Source: Candidatus Frackibacter sp. WG13 (GTDB lineage Bacteria > Bacillota > Halanaerobiia > Halobacteroidales > Acetohalobiaceae). From it: a stretch of 64,000 nucleotides of DNA. Positions within the stretch are counted from its first letter, which is position 1. Every line of letters begins with the position of its first letter. Below are positions 1 to 8,447 of the stretch, piece after piece. The stretch covers positions 1 to 64,000 of the forward strand of contig NZ_FOTT01000005.1 of the NCBI RefSeq assembly GCF_900114655.1, given 5' to 3'. Both the position numbers and the translations under genes were made by a program. The notes beneath the pieces are model-generated. The model made no database searches. It saw only the letters and a list, made by a program, of their open reading frames with translations, and was not told where the DNA came from.

Positions 1-268
1 AAAGAGTATTATGGGGTATGAATTTAGATAAAGATTTAATCGAATTAATTTAATTTTTTGCCTTGCGACAGTTATTGTCCTAGGTGTTATAGTATTATAA
101 ATTTATAATACTATTGAAATAAGTTTGTGAATTAGATAAAATTAAGGTAGCATAATAAGACAATTACATAATTAATGCTTAACTTTATTAATTATGCGAG
201 TTTCTTATTGTAATAAGTTACTTTTTGAACAAATCTTAATTTAAATCAATAAAAGGAGAGATGTAAAG
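1..268. other. Intergenic region upstream of ssb with palindromes
   Basis: No gene can be supported here. A perfect 26-bp palindrome lies at 89-114 (arms of 13, no loop), possibly the terminator of a gene outside the window, although no T-tract follows it. A second, nested inverted repeat lies at 154-209: arms AATAAGA/TCTTATT outside and CATAATTAA/TTAATTATG inside. It sits about 60 bp before the ssb start and could be leader structure. Short open stretches at the left edge are too short to assign to an upstream gene. Confidence 0.5.
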
Positions 269-673
269 ATGAATAAGGTTATTTTAATTGGAAGACTTGG
301 ACAAGACCCGGAGTTGAGGTATACTCCAAATGGAGTGGCAGTTTGTAACTTTAGCATTGCTGTGCAACGACCATTTACTAATCAACAAGGAGAGCGAGAT
401 GTTGATTGGGTTGATATCGTAGTTTGGAGAAAGCAAGCAGAGAATTGTGCTAATTACTTAGCCAAAGGAAGACAGGTTGCGGTTGAGGGTCGATTACAGG
501 TCAGAAGTTATGAAACTGACGAAGGACAGCGCCGTAGAGTCACGGAAGTTGTAGCTAATAATGTACAGTTCTTAGATTATGGACAAGGTAACGGCGGAGG
601 AAACAATCAAGGACAGATGGCTAATGATAATCAGAGCCAAGGTGGTAAAGAGGATATCGATGTGCCGTTTTAA
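269..673 (+). CDS. ssb: Single-stranded DNA-binding protein
   Basis: Binds and protects single-stranded DNA during replication, recombination and repair. The N-terminal ~105 residues are a typical OB fold, opening MNKVILIGRLGQDPELRYTP and containing WVDIVVWRKQAEN. A short Gly/Asn/Gln-rich linker leads to the acidic partner-binding tip DIDVPF at the C terminus. At 134 residues it is shorter than the ~160-170 aa of many Firmicute SSBs because the linker is short. The ATG at 269 has AAAGGAGAG 11 bp upstream. It is not flanked by rpsF and rpsR, so it may be a stand-alone or second SSB copy. A strong hairpin follows at 698-740. Confidence 0.97.
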   Translation: MNKVILIGRLGQDPELRYTPNGVAVCNFSIAVQRPFTNQQGERDVDWVDIVVWRKQAENCANYLAKGRQVAVEGRLQVRSYETDEGQRRRVTEVVANNVQFLDYGQGNGGGNNQGQMANDNQSQGGKEDIDVPF

Positions 674-697
674 TAATGGAGGATAGTTGAGATATAA

Positions 698-740
698 TAA
701 TCTACTGGTCTTACAGATTTAATGTAAGGTCAGTAGATTA
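698..740 (+). terminator. Hairpin terminator after ssb
   Basis: The arms TAATCTACTG (698-707) and CAGTAGATTA (731-740) pair perfectly. The stem continues inward through wobble pairs and TTACA/TGTAA, giving an 18-bp stem, and TATTTTAT follows. It lies 25 bp after the ssb stop codon. Confidence 0.75.
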
Positions 741-1075
741 TATTTTATCAAATAATTAAAAGCGTCCTTATCTTTCTGGCGTTCATTAAACCGATAATTA
801 ATGGTCAAGGCTTTGATTTTACGGAAGTACAGATTTCTCAAGAAAAGAGATTAGATGTAGTAGTTACCTATCGTGATAAGAAGTATATAGTAGAATTAAA
901 GGTCTGGCGAGGAGAGAAGTATCATCAAAAAGGATTAGAGCAACTACTTGATTATCTAAATAAGCAAAATGTTGATAAAGGTTACTTAGTTAGCTTTAAT
1001 TTTAATAAAGGTAAGAAATATAAGAAAGAGAGAATTAAAATGAAAGATAAGGAGATTTTTGCTGTTTGGGTGTGA
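737..1075 (+). pseudogene. Remnant of AAA-ATPase-like/PD-(D/E)XK nuclease protein (C-terminal piece)
   Basis: An open frame without a usable start or ribosome site runs from a stop at 734-736 to TGA at 1073-1075. From about 767 it reads like the C-terminal nuclease domain of the AAA-ATPase-like/DUF1703 (PD-(D/E)XK_9) family: IKPIINGQGFDF, then RLDVVVTY with YIVELKVWRGEKY (the D...ExK core), then LLDYL and KGYLVSFNFNK. The ~450-residue ATPase portion is absent. The match to the end of that family is clear by eye, so this is a decayed gene, not a functional small protein. It lies on the edge of the defence island. Confidence 0.7.
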
Positions 1076-1097
1076 AAGTGAATAGTATGGAATTAAT

Positions 1098-1136
1098 AAC
1101 TGGTATTACAAATATAATTGTGGCACCAGTTTTTTA
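1098..1136 (+). terminator. Rho-independent terminator
   Basis: AACTGGT (1098-1104) pairs with ACCAGTT (1125-1131), with extra ACAA/TTGT pairing inside, and is followed directly by a T-run. It lies after the nuclease remnant and before the next gene. Confidence 0.65.
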
Positions 1137-1240
1137 ATAGAACTATAAGAAAAACATGTATTTTATTAACCTTTTTACTAAACAGACAAAATTTGTCCTA
1201 AGGTGTATGTTATTCTTAATATGAAAAGGAGATGATTAGA

Positions 1241-1759
1241 ATGGCGACTTTAACAGCGCAGATATTAGTAGGCGGAAGCCACCCCAATCATGGAGGTATT
1301 AACCCGAGTCATTATTTGTTCTTATCGGAGAATAGTCGACCGGCCTGGATACTAACTCCAGAGAATATCTTTTCTGAGGAAAAAGAAGATAAGAAGATTG
1401 TCTGGATTCCTACTTTAGAAAACATGTTAGAAGATGCTTTATTAATGATAGGGATCTATGTATTACAGGATGAAGGGTTATGTGAATTAGCTAGAGAGTA
1501 CTTTGATGATCTGGAAACAGATCATATAGAATTATATGATGATATTAGTGAGGAGAATCGAAATAAATTATATCAGCAATGTCGAAAGCTAGAGCAGAAT
1601 TATAAAATTGTGATTATGAGTTTTGATGGTGATCGATTTGGTAATCAGCTTAAGGTGTTAGAAGAGTATGATATGGACGTGAGTGTATGTACGCCTAAAT
1701 ATACTCGCTATTATTCACGATGGCAGGATGAAGTTAAGGTTAAGGGTTCTTTGGAGTGA
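1241..1759 (+). CDS. Uncharacterised 172-residue protein
   Basis: I do not recognise a family. The start is taken as ATG 1241 because AAGGAG ends at 1231, nine bases upstream; an in-frame ATG at 1232 would overlap that site. The protein opens MATLTAQILVGGSHPNHGG, a compact Gly/His/Asn-rich N-terminal stretch. The acidic middle is rich in Glu, Asp and Tyr, and the Tyr-rich C-terminal part contains CTPKYTRYYSRW. There is no signal peptide and no membrane segment, so it is probably cytosolic. It stands alone between a terminator and a hairpin at 1773-1820. Good codon structure and ribosome site support a real gene; function unknown. Confidence 0.7.
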   Translation: MATLTAQILVGGSHPNHGGINPSHYLFLSENSRPAWILTPENIFSEEKEDKKIVWIPTLENMLEDALLMIGIYVLQDEGLCELAREYFDDLETDHIELYDDISEENRNKLYQQCRKLEQNYKIVIMSFDGDRFGNQLKVLEEYDMDVSVCTPKYTRYYSRWQDEVKVKGSLE

Positions 1760-1772
1760 GTTAAATGTAATA

Positions 1773-1820
1773 TATGAATATTATAGCAATACTATGAAAT
1801 GAATCACTATAATATTCATA
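1773..1820. terminator. Inverted repeat, probable terminator
   Basis: Perfect 14-bp arms, TATGAATATTATAG (1773-1786) and CTATAATATTCATA (1807-1820), are separated by 20 bases. It lies 13 bp after the preceding stop and before the long defence operon. There is no T-run, so the assignment is tentative. The rest of 1821-2040 is AT-rich and should hold the operon promoter, but I see no box pair I would defend. Confidence 0.45.
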
Positions 1821-2043
1821 AGTTTAAGGAAATGTTAGATTAGCGATCAGTAAATACATTTATTTGTCAAAATAATGTTTGATTATGGTTAATGAGTATT
1901 ATTTATGATTTTATACAGGAAATTAACATATGAATATAGTAGTATACTATAGGACACTCCATGATATTTATGTAAAATTTAGAGTTAGATATATAATAGT
2001 TATTCACTTGGAAATTATAGTCTTAAATAAGGAGTGGGAAGTG

Positions 2044-5000
2044 GTGGATTACTTAAAAGAGTTAATAGAAGAAAAATTAAATAATAAACAAGAAAAGTTA
2101 ATATTTTCAGTAAAGAACCTTGCAATGAGATTATTTTCACGATGTGGGGAAGAATTAAGCAAAAAGGAAATAATAAAATTCCTAGATAATGACAAAAGGT
2201 TTCTGCAAATTAATTCAAGGCAATTTATAGTTAAAGAAGAAGTTTTAAATCTTATTTCTGATGAATTTATTAATGAATCAGAAGTTAATGAGGATTATCA
2301 AGGAGTAACTAATAGATTAATAAATGTTATAAAGTCTAATTTTCCTGTTTTTGAAATAAGCAAGAATACTATTCTTAAGAGTCTAAAGAAAAAGGCTTTA
2401 GTTAAATATAACCAAGAAAATACGGAGGAAAATGAAAATTTAGATACTGTAAAACAAGATGAAAATAGTAATCAATTAAAAAAATTTAATAAAGATACGA
2501 ATGATAAGATTCAAGCAGAAATGGAGAATAGCGTCGATAGTATTTATGAAGTATTTAACAGTAGAACATATAAAATGTTTAGAAATTTTTGTAAGGCAAA
2601 AGGTATAAAGAGTATCAGAGGAATCAATAAAGATTTGCTTTTAGAATTTAGACAACAAAAAGGTATAGGGGATAAAAAAGTAAAAGATGTTAAGAATAAA
2701 TTATTAAAATTCTTAATTGATAGAATAAATACTTTGAATATAAAATCAGATAGTATTTTTACAGTATTTAGGGGCAGGAAATATAGAATGTTCAGAGAGT
2801 TTTGTAAGATAAAAGGTATCAAGACTATAAAACAGATAAGAAAAGATTTGTTTTTTGATTTTAAACAACAAAGAAATATAGGAGAGAAAAAAGCAAAAGA
2901 TGCTGAGAATAGATTATTAAAATTTTTAATTAATAAATACTATCGTTCCAATATAAAGAATAATAAATCTTCGAATAAATTGTACTTTGATAAAGTGCTT
3001 GAAAAGTTAAAGGAGCCAAAGGATATCAATGAATTGAAAGAAGATATTAAAATAGATGTTGATGATAATGTGTTTATCTACTCACTATTAAGTCATGGTA
3101 ATATATATTATGATAATGGTTATTTGGTAAAAAAGAAGGAACCACAATTAGCTGATAGTTTACAAAAAGTTGGCATGGTATATAAATATACTAATAATAA
3201 ATTAACTGATTATAATTTACAAGTGTTGATTGATGGTTTACTTAAACATTCTCACAAACCAATGACTATAGAAGAAATTGAGAAAGCTTTACTAGTATTA
3301 GATAAAAGAATTGATTTAAATGAGATCGAGGAGATATTAAATAATGATGATTCATTTAAATGTGTAAATTATAAAACTTGGATTAATAAAAATAATAAAT
3401 TTATTCGACATAGTAAATATAAAGAATTTTATGGTGATTTTAAACAACAATTAGATGAAATATTAAATGATTTAGATGAAAGAAAAAAGTATATTCTTTT
3501 TAACAGAACTTTTATATCTAATAAACCAACGTTAAGTGAGCTTGGTAATGAATTTGGTCTTTCTAGAGAAAGGGTTAGACAACTAGAGAATCAAGCTATA
3601 AGACAAATTATGCATCCTCAAAGACGTTCTAGTTATATGCGTTATTTTAAATTATTAGAAAAAGTTTTTGTTGAAACAAGAGTTATGAATTTAGATGGCT
3701 TTTGGAGTCACCCAGTGATTAAAGAATGTTTTTCAAATATAGATTTGGATTTTTTAATTAATTTCTATAATGAATGTAATCATAATAAGGAACAAAAACA
3801 AATTCAATTACTTTATAATAAATATTTAGTTCATATGAAACCTCAGTATTATGAATTATTATGGAGAAGAATTAGAAATGAACTAACCACTAAAACTAAT
3901 ATTGCTGAATTGAAGGATATAGTTCAATTTTTTAGTAAGTTTATGATTAAGAATGAAGAATTTTTAAAAGAAGCTATATTTAGAAAGAGTAATATTATAA
4001 AAATAGAAGCTAAACTGTTAATCAAAGAAAAAAAAGTTTATGAAACAGACAAAATAAAACTAATTCTTTCTTTAATTGGAAAGCCTGTTCATTATAAACA
4101 GGTGGCTGGCTTATATAATCAATACTTTACAGAAACTACAGCACATAACATTCATTCTAAATTAAATAGTTATGATGGAGACTTTATTAGAGTAGATTCA
4201 GGCACTTATGGGTTAACCTCTTGGGATTGCGAAGAAGATATTTATGTACGTGATCTTAATTACCAGATTTTAAAAGAAGAGAAGAAACCATTGCATTATA
4301 AAGAAGTAGCTAAAAAGGTACTGGAACATAAAGAGGTAGAAGCAAGAACGGTATATCATTATCTTATTGATAATAAAAGGATATTCAATTATTCCTCTGG
4401 ATTATTTGCTTTAAAAGAATGGAAAGATGATGAGAAGATTGCTAGTAAGTACCATATTAATTCATGGCGAATTAAGGCAAGTGAACAAGACCGAGTTTAT
4501 GATTATTTTTTAGGGAGTTTTAATGGACGTAAAGGGAGGTTGGTAAGTTTACATAAGATTAGTAAAAAGTACTATTATGAGGATCATTTGAAAGTTTCTA
4601 AAAAGATTATTAAAAGAATGCAAATTAAAAATCAGATTAGTGGAATTGATACTAAAGGTAGGATTTATAATTTGTATTTTGATCAAGAACTAAGGGCCTT
4701 TAAAGGAATAAAGAAGTTTTTAAAAGATAATGATCTAAAAATTGGAGATTATCTTTATGTTGAATATTATAGTGATCAAATAGTTAAGTTTCATAAACAG
4801 AGTGAATATGAAGAAGATTATAAACCCATTTTAGAAACTGATCTTCATCAAGTAAATTCTAATATAGTGATTAATGAGGTTTTAAATGCTAGTAAAGCAG
4901 ATATTAAAGATGGACAAAGAATTGAAATTGTTGATTTAGAATCAGCTATCGAGTATGGACTAAGATATGGTCATGTTAATTTTAATGAACTAATAAAGTT

Positions 5001-5085
5001 GAATTATAACCAAGAAGAAGTTAGTGATCATTTTGAAGCAATTCAATTGCTTGATAGGAAAAATATTGAAATTGTTTACGACTAA
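2044..5085 (+). CDS. Large sigma-region-4/HARE-HTH protein, first gene of the BREX-like operon
   Basis: Multi-domain predicted DNA- or RNA-polymerase-associated protein of 1014 aa. The start is GTG 2044 (or 2041), placed by AAGGAG at 2029-2034; the upstream in-frame ATG at 1930 has no ribosome site. In order: an N-terminal helical region; two tandem 71-residue repeats (from ~165 and ~236; DNA period 213 bp, e.g. YKMFRNFCKAKGIKSI and YRMFREFCKIKGIKTI); a sigma-70 region-4-type HTH at ~496-520 (LSELGNEFGLSRERVRQLEN); two HARE-HTH-like winged helices (~673-725 and ~737-792, GKPVHYKQVA and KKPLHYKEVA) as in RNA polymerase delta subunit; and a C-terminal ~50-residue module (~964-1013) resembling sigma region 1.1, also found in the next two genes. 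There is no sigma region 2, so it is not a normal sigma factor. A regulator or sensor role for the downstream system is inference. Confidence 0.8.
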   Translation: MDYLKELIEEKLNNKQEKLIFSVKNLAMRLFSRCGEELSKKEIIKFLDNDKRFLQINSRQFIVKEEVLNLISDEFINESEVNEDYQGVTNRLINVIKSNFPVFEISKNTILKSLKKKALVKYNQENTEENENLDTVKQDENSNQLKKFNKDTNDKIQAEMENSVDSIYEVFNSRTYKMFRNFCKAKGIKSIRGINKDLLLEFRQQKGIGDKKVKDVKNKLLKFLIDRINTLNIKSDSIFTVFRGRKYRMFREFCKIKGIKTIKQIRKDLFFDFKQQRNIGEKKAKDAENRLLKFLINKYYRSNIKNNKSSNKLYFDKVLEKLKEPKDINELKEDIKIDVDDNVFIYSLLSHGNIYYDNGYLVKKKEPQLADSLQKVGMVYKYTNNKLTDYNLQVLIDGLLKHSHKPMTIEEIEKALLVLDKRIDLNEIEEILNNDDSFKCVNYKTWINKNNKFIRHSKYKEFYGDFKQQLDEILNDLDERKKYILFNRTFISNKPTLSELGNEFGLSRERVRQLENQAIRQIMHPQRRSSYMRYFKLLEKVFVETRVMNLDGFWSHPVIKECFSNIDLDFLINFYNECNHNKEQKQIQLLYNKYLVHMKPQYYELLWRRIRNELTTKTNIAELKDIVQFFSKFMIKNEEFLKEAIFRKSNIIKIEAKLLIKEKKVYETDKIKLILSLIGKPVHYKQVAGLYNQYFTETTAHNIHSKLNSYDGDFIRVDSGTYGLTSWDCEEDIYVRDLNYQILKEEKKPLHYKEVAKKVLEHKEVEARTVYHYLIDNKRIFNYSSGLFALKEWKDDEKIASKYHINSWRIKASEQDRVYDYFLGSFNGRKGRLVSLHKISKKYYYEDHLKVSKKIIKRMQIKNQISGIDTKGRIYNLYFDQELRAFKGIKKFLKDNDLKIGDYLYVEYYSDQIVKFHKQSEYEEDYKPILETDLHQVNSNIVINEVLNASKADIKDGQRIEIVDLESAIEYGLRYGHVNFNELIKLNYNQEEVSDHFEAIQLLDRKNIEIVYD
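2536..2940 (+). repeat. Tandem 213-bp repeat inside the sigma-like gene
   Basis: Two in-frame units start at 2536 and 2749 with GATAGTATTT and stay alignable to about 2940 (e.g. both end in TTATTAAAAT followed by TTAATT). They encode duplicated 71-residue helical units with a Gly-Ile/Gly-Glu-Lys-Lys turn (KGIGDKKVKD and RNIGEKKAKD) like a helix-hairpin-helix. Close DNA similarity suggests a fairly recent internal duplication. Confidence 0.8.
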
Positions 5086-5111
5086 AATTAATAAAGTGAT
5101 TGGTGATAATT

Positions 5112-5348
5112 ATGAGCAATGTTAATGATGAATCTGTTAGTAAGATTATGGATGTTATTTTTGGTGGTAAAGATAAAACAAAACAAAGTATTACTGATTT
5201 AAAATCAGCAATTGAATTTGGTTTGGAGAATGGTTATGTTAACTTTAAAGACTTAATGAAGTTTGATTATGAATCAGAAGAAGTAAAGGACCAATTTGAG
5301 GCAATACAGATACTGGATAATAAGAATATTGAGATAATTTATGATTAG
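5112..5348 (+). CDS. Small stand-alone copy of the sigma-1.1-like module
   Basis: A 78-aa protein that is almost entirely the module ending the preceding protein: compare LKSAIEFGLENGYVNFKDLM with LESAIEYGLRYGHVNFNELI, and the endings FEAIQILDNKNIEIIYD and FEAIQLLDRKNIEIVYD. ATG 5112 is preferred (GGTGAT upstream) over the in-frame TTG at 5100. It sits 26 bp after the large gene and 13 bp before the next. The module resembles sigma-70 region 1.1, a domain that masks the DNA-binding parts of sigma. A free copy could act as an anti- or competitor partner of the large protein; that is inference. Confidence 0.75.
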   Translation: MSNVNDESVSKIMDVIFGGKDKTKQSITDLKSAIEFGLENGYVNFKDLMKFDYESEEVKDQFEAIQILDNKNIEIIYD

Positions 5349-5361
5349 AGGATGACAGTTT

Positions 5362-6879
5362 ATGAATAAAAAGATTAAAGGATTAATTGATAAACGATAT
5401 AAAAGAATAACAGGTACTGATGGTATTATATCTATTGCCAACCTTCAACAGATGATCTTAGCTAAACTAGGTATTCAGGTTGATAGAATTAAGATTAAAG
5501 AATATCTAGAACAGCACCCCAATCTATTACCATTAACTGTTAATCAATTTATTTGTTATGACTATTTTAGCAATATATTTTGGAATTTTATTGCTTATAA
5601 AACTTCACTGAAGGATATAAAAGAGTTTTTAAGTGAGCTATATTCTGTATTAAAAGAGGTTAAAGTAGAAATTCTATTAGAAGCATTTTGTCCAGAGTTT
5701 TTAGAATTTATAAAAGGAGAATATACTACTCCTTTACAAGTTCGTAAGAATGAGGATATTTATACCATTAAAAGTGAAGAAGACTTTGTTGATTTTGGTA
5801 TGGATTATGGTTATGTATCAGCAGATATGGTTAAAGAATATATGAATCGATATAATGTGGATGAAAGTAGTGATCAATTTGAGTTAGTTACCTATTTAAA
5901 TGAAAAAAATATTGATTATTCTTCTAATAGTAATGGTGAGAAGATTTTGAAAGATGACAAAAAGTTCATTAAGAACTATTATGCTCTACAAGATGTTGAA
6001 TATAGTAAAGATAATAATGTTTTATTAGTAGATTTAAGGTTAAATGAATTATTAGCTTTATTATTTTTAATGCAAGATGAGCAAAAATTAATGAAAAAAC
6101 TAGAGAATGCTTCAAGACATAAGTATAAACATGACCTAGTTAGGCTTAGTTTAATAGATCAAAACTTATCGCCTACTAAGAAAGGAGAAAAATTATCAGA
6201 TGCAATAATAGAGCTTATTTATGAGTATATGAATTATAAAGATATAATCACAATTAAAAAGGAGAATTATTCTATTAATGAGTTATGTAAGTCAAAACCG
6301 ATTAAAAAATTGCAACATAATGAAGAGTTTTTGAATGATGCAGCTCCTTATTTAAGAAGACATTTTCTTTCTCTACCTGCTGTTAAATTATTTGTAAATT
6401 GGATCAAGACAATTAATAAGCAGGGTAAGAACTCTATGTTTGATATATTCCAATATTTGATTAAAAATGAGCATTATAGTGAATTGGAATGGCTTTTGAT
6501 AGGTAAAAAACCTAGTTGTGGTTTAAAGCCAATAAGGAAAGGAACAGAAGTATGTATAAATTGCAAAAAACATGTTTCTAGTTGTTGTTTAACACCAGAG
6601 CTTAATAGCTTAAATGATAAGAAAGAGTACTTATTAAATTTAAGAAATCAAAAAATTAAAAAGTATATTGCTGAAATGAAAGAAGATAACTATGAAATGA
6701 TTAAAAAGCCTATTTATATTAAGTTTTTAGCACCTTATTGTCTTGTAGTACGAGTAAAGATCTTCATGCGAAAAATCGGAATATTAAAATCGACTAATAA
6801 TATTTTATATAAAGATAGTGGTAAATATTGTCCAATAGAAGATAAATGGGAGATAGATAACTATGATATTTTGGTGTGA
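5362..6879 (+). CDS. Uncharacterised operon protein with internal sigma-1.1-like module and Cys cluster
   Basis: 505 aa, no recognised family. The N-terminal ~125 residues contain a small winged-helix-like unit (IISIANLQQMILAKLGIQVD). At ~133-187 there is a divergent copy of the module shared by the two upstream proteins (EEDFVDFGMDYGYVSADMVK, FELVTYLNEKNIDY). The central part is Lys/Asp/Glu-rich and helical. Near ~391-415 a Cys cluster (CGLKPIRKGTEVCINCKK, then SSCC) suggests a metal site. The ATG at 5362 follows GAGGATGA. Its last 17 bases overlap the start of brxP, implying translational coupling and a linked function. I cannot name the activity. Confidence 0.75.
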   Translation: MNKKIKGLIDKRYKRITGTDGIISIANLQQMILAKLGIQVDRIKIKEYLEQHPNLLPLTVNQFICYDYFSNIFWNFIAYKTSLKDIKEFLSELYSVLKEVKVEILLEAFCPEFLEFIKGEYTTPLQVRKNEDIYTIKSEEDFVDFGMDYGYVSADMVKEYMNRYNVDESSDQFELVTYLNEKNIDYSSNSNGEKILKDDKKFIKNYYALQDVEYSKDNNVLLVDLRLNELLALLFLMQDEQKLMKKLENASRHKYKHDLVRLSLIDQNLSPTKKGEKLSDAIIELIYEYMNYKDIITIKKENYSINELCKSKPIKKLQHNEEFLNDAAPYLRRHFLSLPAVKLFVNWIKTINKQGKNSMFDIFQYLIKNEHYSELEWLLIGKKPSCGLKPIRKGTEVCINCKKHVSSCCLTPELNSLNDKKEYLLNLRNQKIKKYIAEMKEDNYEMIKKPIYIKFLAPYCLVVRVKIFMRKIGILKSTNNILYKDSGKYCPIEDKWEIDNYDILV

Positions 6880-8431
6880 TAATTGTTCAGTTCCTATTAT
6901 TGATAATCATAAATGCCCTAGTTGTAAAAAACAAATAAAAGAAATTGCTAAGGATGTCAGACCAGTTTTTTTTGAAGAAAAAGTTTTAGTAAGTTTACTT
7001 TTAGAAGAGGAGATAGTTGATAAAAGCGTATGGGCTACTAAACGCAATACGTATATCGTTAATGGGCAAAAATACAAACTTAATTATAATAAGATAAAAG
7101 ATAAAAAGTGGGATTTGAATAATATTAGACAGAAACTTAAAAAAAGAATTTCAGAAACTGATAAAAAAATGAATGATTATAAATGTAAATTTATTAGAAA
7201 CAATAGTGAAAGATTTGATTATATAGAGACTGAAGCTAAAAAGTATATTATGAAAGTTACAAATGAATATAAATCAAAAAATTACATTCCTGTTATTTCG
7301 TTCAGTGGGGGAAAAGATTCTACAGTTATTTCTCATTTAGTAAGGAATGCTTTATCAAAGCAAAAAATAATTCATGTTTTTGGAGATACAACTCTTGAGT
7401 TTCCTTATACATATAAATATATAAAGAAATTTATGAAAAAAAATACGTTAACCCCATTCTTTGAGCAAGCAAGCGATGAAAATTTTATGGATTTATGTTC
7501 AGTATTTGGTCCTCCTAGCAGGTTAGAAAGATGGTGTTGTACAATTTTTAAAACAAATCCTATAGGGCAAAGCATTAGCACTTTCCCTGGTAATAAAAAG
7601 GCGTTAACTTTTATGGGGATTCGCAAATGGGAATCAAGAGAACGAAGTGAATATGAAAGAACTCAAAAGAAATCAAAGATATCAAGACAAATTTCTAGTT
7701 TTCCAATTTTAAATTGGAAAGATTCAGATGTATGGTTATATATCTTATCTAAAGATGTATTATTTAATAAGGCTTATAAATTAGGTTTTACTAGAGTGGG
7801 TTGTTGGTTATGTCCAAATAATTCTGTGTGGTCTGAGTTTTTAACGAGGTTATATATGCCTGAAAAATATGAGGAATGGAGAAGTTTATTAATCAAATTT
7901 GCTAAAAAAGCTGGAAAGCCAGACTATCAAGTATATGTAGATGAGGGTTATTGGAAGGCTAGAAGGGGTGATAAAGGAATAGACACTCAATTAAAAGAAG
8001 TTGATGCTAAAGAATGTACCATAAATGACAATGCCAAAAGTTATACATTAAATAGAAAAATAAAAAAAGACTTTATAGAGTTAATAAAACCTTTTGGAGA
8101 AGTTAATTCACAAGTTGACGGGAGAAAGTTTGAATGGAAGGTGAAAAGTGATAAAACTGAATTTAAAATTACAGGAATACTTAATACTAAACTAATTAAA
8201 GTTATTCCTGATAAAGTTGAAAATATTAGTACTTTCCATAAAAGATTTTTATGTCAATTAAGAAAATATGAAAATTGCATTTATTGTTCTGCTTGTGAAA
8301 ATACTTGTTCTAGCTCTGCTATAAATACAAAGAACAAAAAATACACTATAGATAACAGAAAATGTATTAATTGCAAAGATTGTATAGCTAATTTTTATAA
8401 TGGTTGTTTAAAATTTGAAGCATTAAAATAG
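6863..8431 (+). CDS. brxP: BrxP-like PAPS-reductase-family protein with zinc ribbon and ferredoxin ends
   Basis: ATP-pyrophosphatase fold of the PAPS reductase/DndC type, the marker gene of BREX type 4. Residues 5-21 form a zinc ribbon (CDNC...CPSC). The PP-loop SFSGGKDST lies at ~146-154, FGDTTLEFP at ~172, RWCCTIFKTNP at ~223 and GCWLCPN at ~313; those four Cys match the Fe-S ligands of DndC-like enzymes. The tail (~472-520) is a ferredoxin-like double Cys motif, CIYCSACENTC and CINCKDC. DndC uses ATP and cysteine-derived sulfur to make DNA phosphorothioate; transfer of that role to this protein is inference, helped by the desulfurase at the end of the same operon. 522 aa, intact. It overlaps the gene before and lies 16 bp from the gene after. 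Confidence 0.88.
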   Translation: MIFWCDNCSVPIIDNHKCPSCKKQIKEIAKDVRPVFFEEKVLVSLLLEEEIVDKSVWATKRNTYIVNGQKYKLNYNKIKDKKWDLNNIRQKLKKRISETDKKMNDYKCKFIRNNSERFDYIETEAKKYIMKVTNEYKSKNYIPVISFSGGKDSTVISHLVRNALSKQKIIHVFGDTTLEFPYTYKYIKKFMKKNTLTPFFEQASDENFMDLCSVFGPPSRLERWCCTIFKTNPIGQSISTFPGNKKALTFMGIRKWESRERSEYERTQKKSKISRQISSFPILNWKDSDVWLYILSKDVLFNKAYKLGFTRVGCWLCPNNSVWSEFLTRLYMPEKYEEWRSLLIKFAKKAGKPDYQVYVDEGYWKARRGDKGIDTQLKEVDAKECTINDNAKSYTLNRKIKKDFIELIKPFGEVNSQVDGRKFEWKVKSDKTEFKITGILNTKLIKVIPDKVENISTFHKRFLCQLRKYENCIYCSACENTCSSSAINTKNKKYTIDNRKCINCKDCIANFYNGCLKFEALK

Positions 8432-8447
8432 ACTAGAGGTGATAAAA

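Noticed and set aside
1930-2043. Longer N-terminus of the sigma-like protein from ATG 1930
   Set aside because: No ribosome site, and a hydrophobic, unlikely leader; AAGGAG at 2029-2034 points to GTG 2041/2044.
2544-2822. Minus-strand open frame inside the sigma-like gene
   Set aside because: It falls within the tandem repeats of a well-supported gene and has no ribosome site; it is a shadow.
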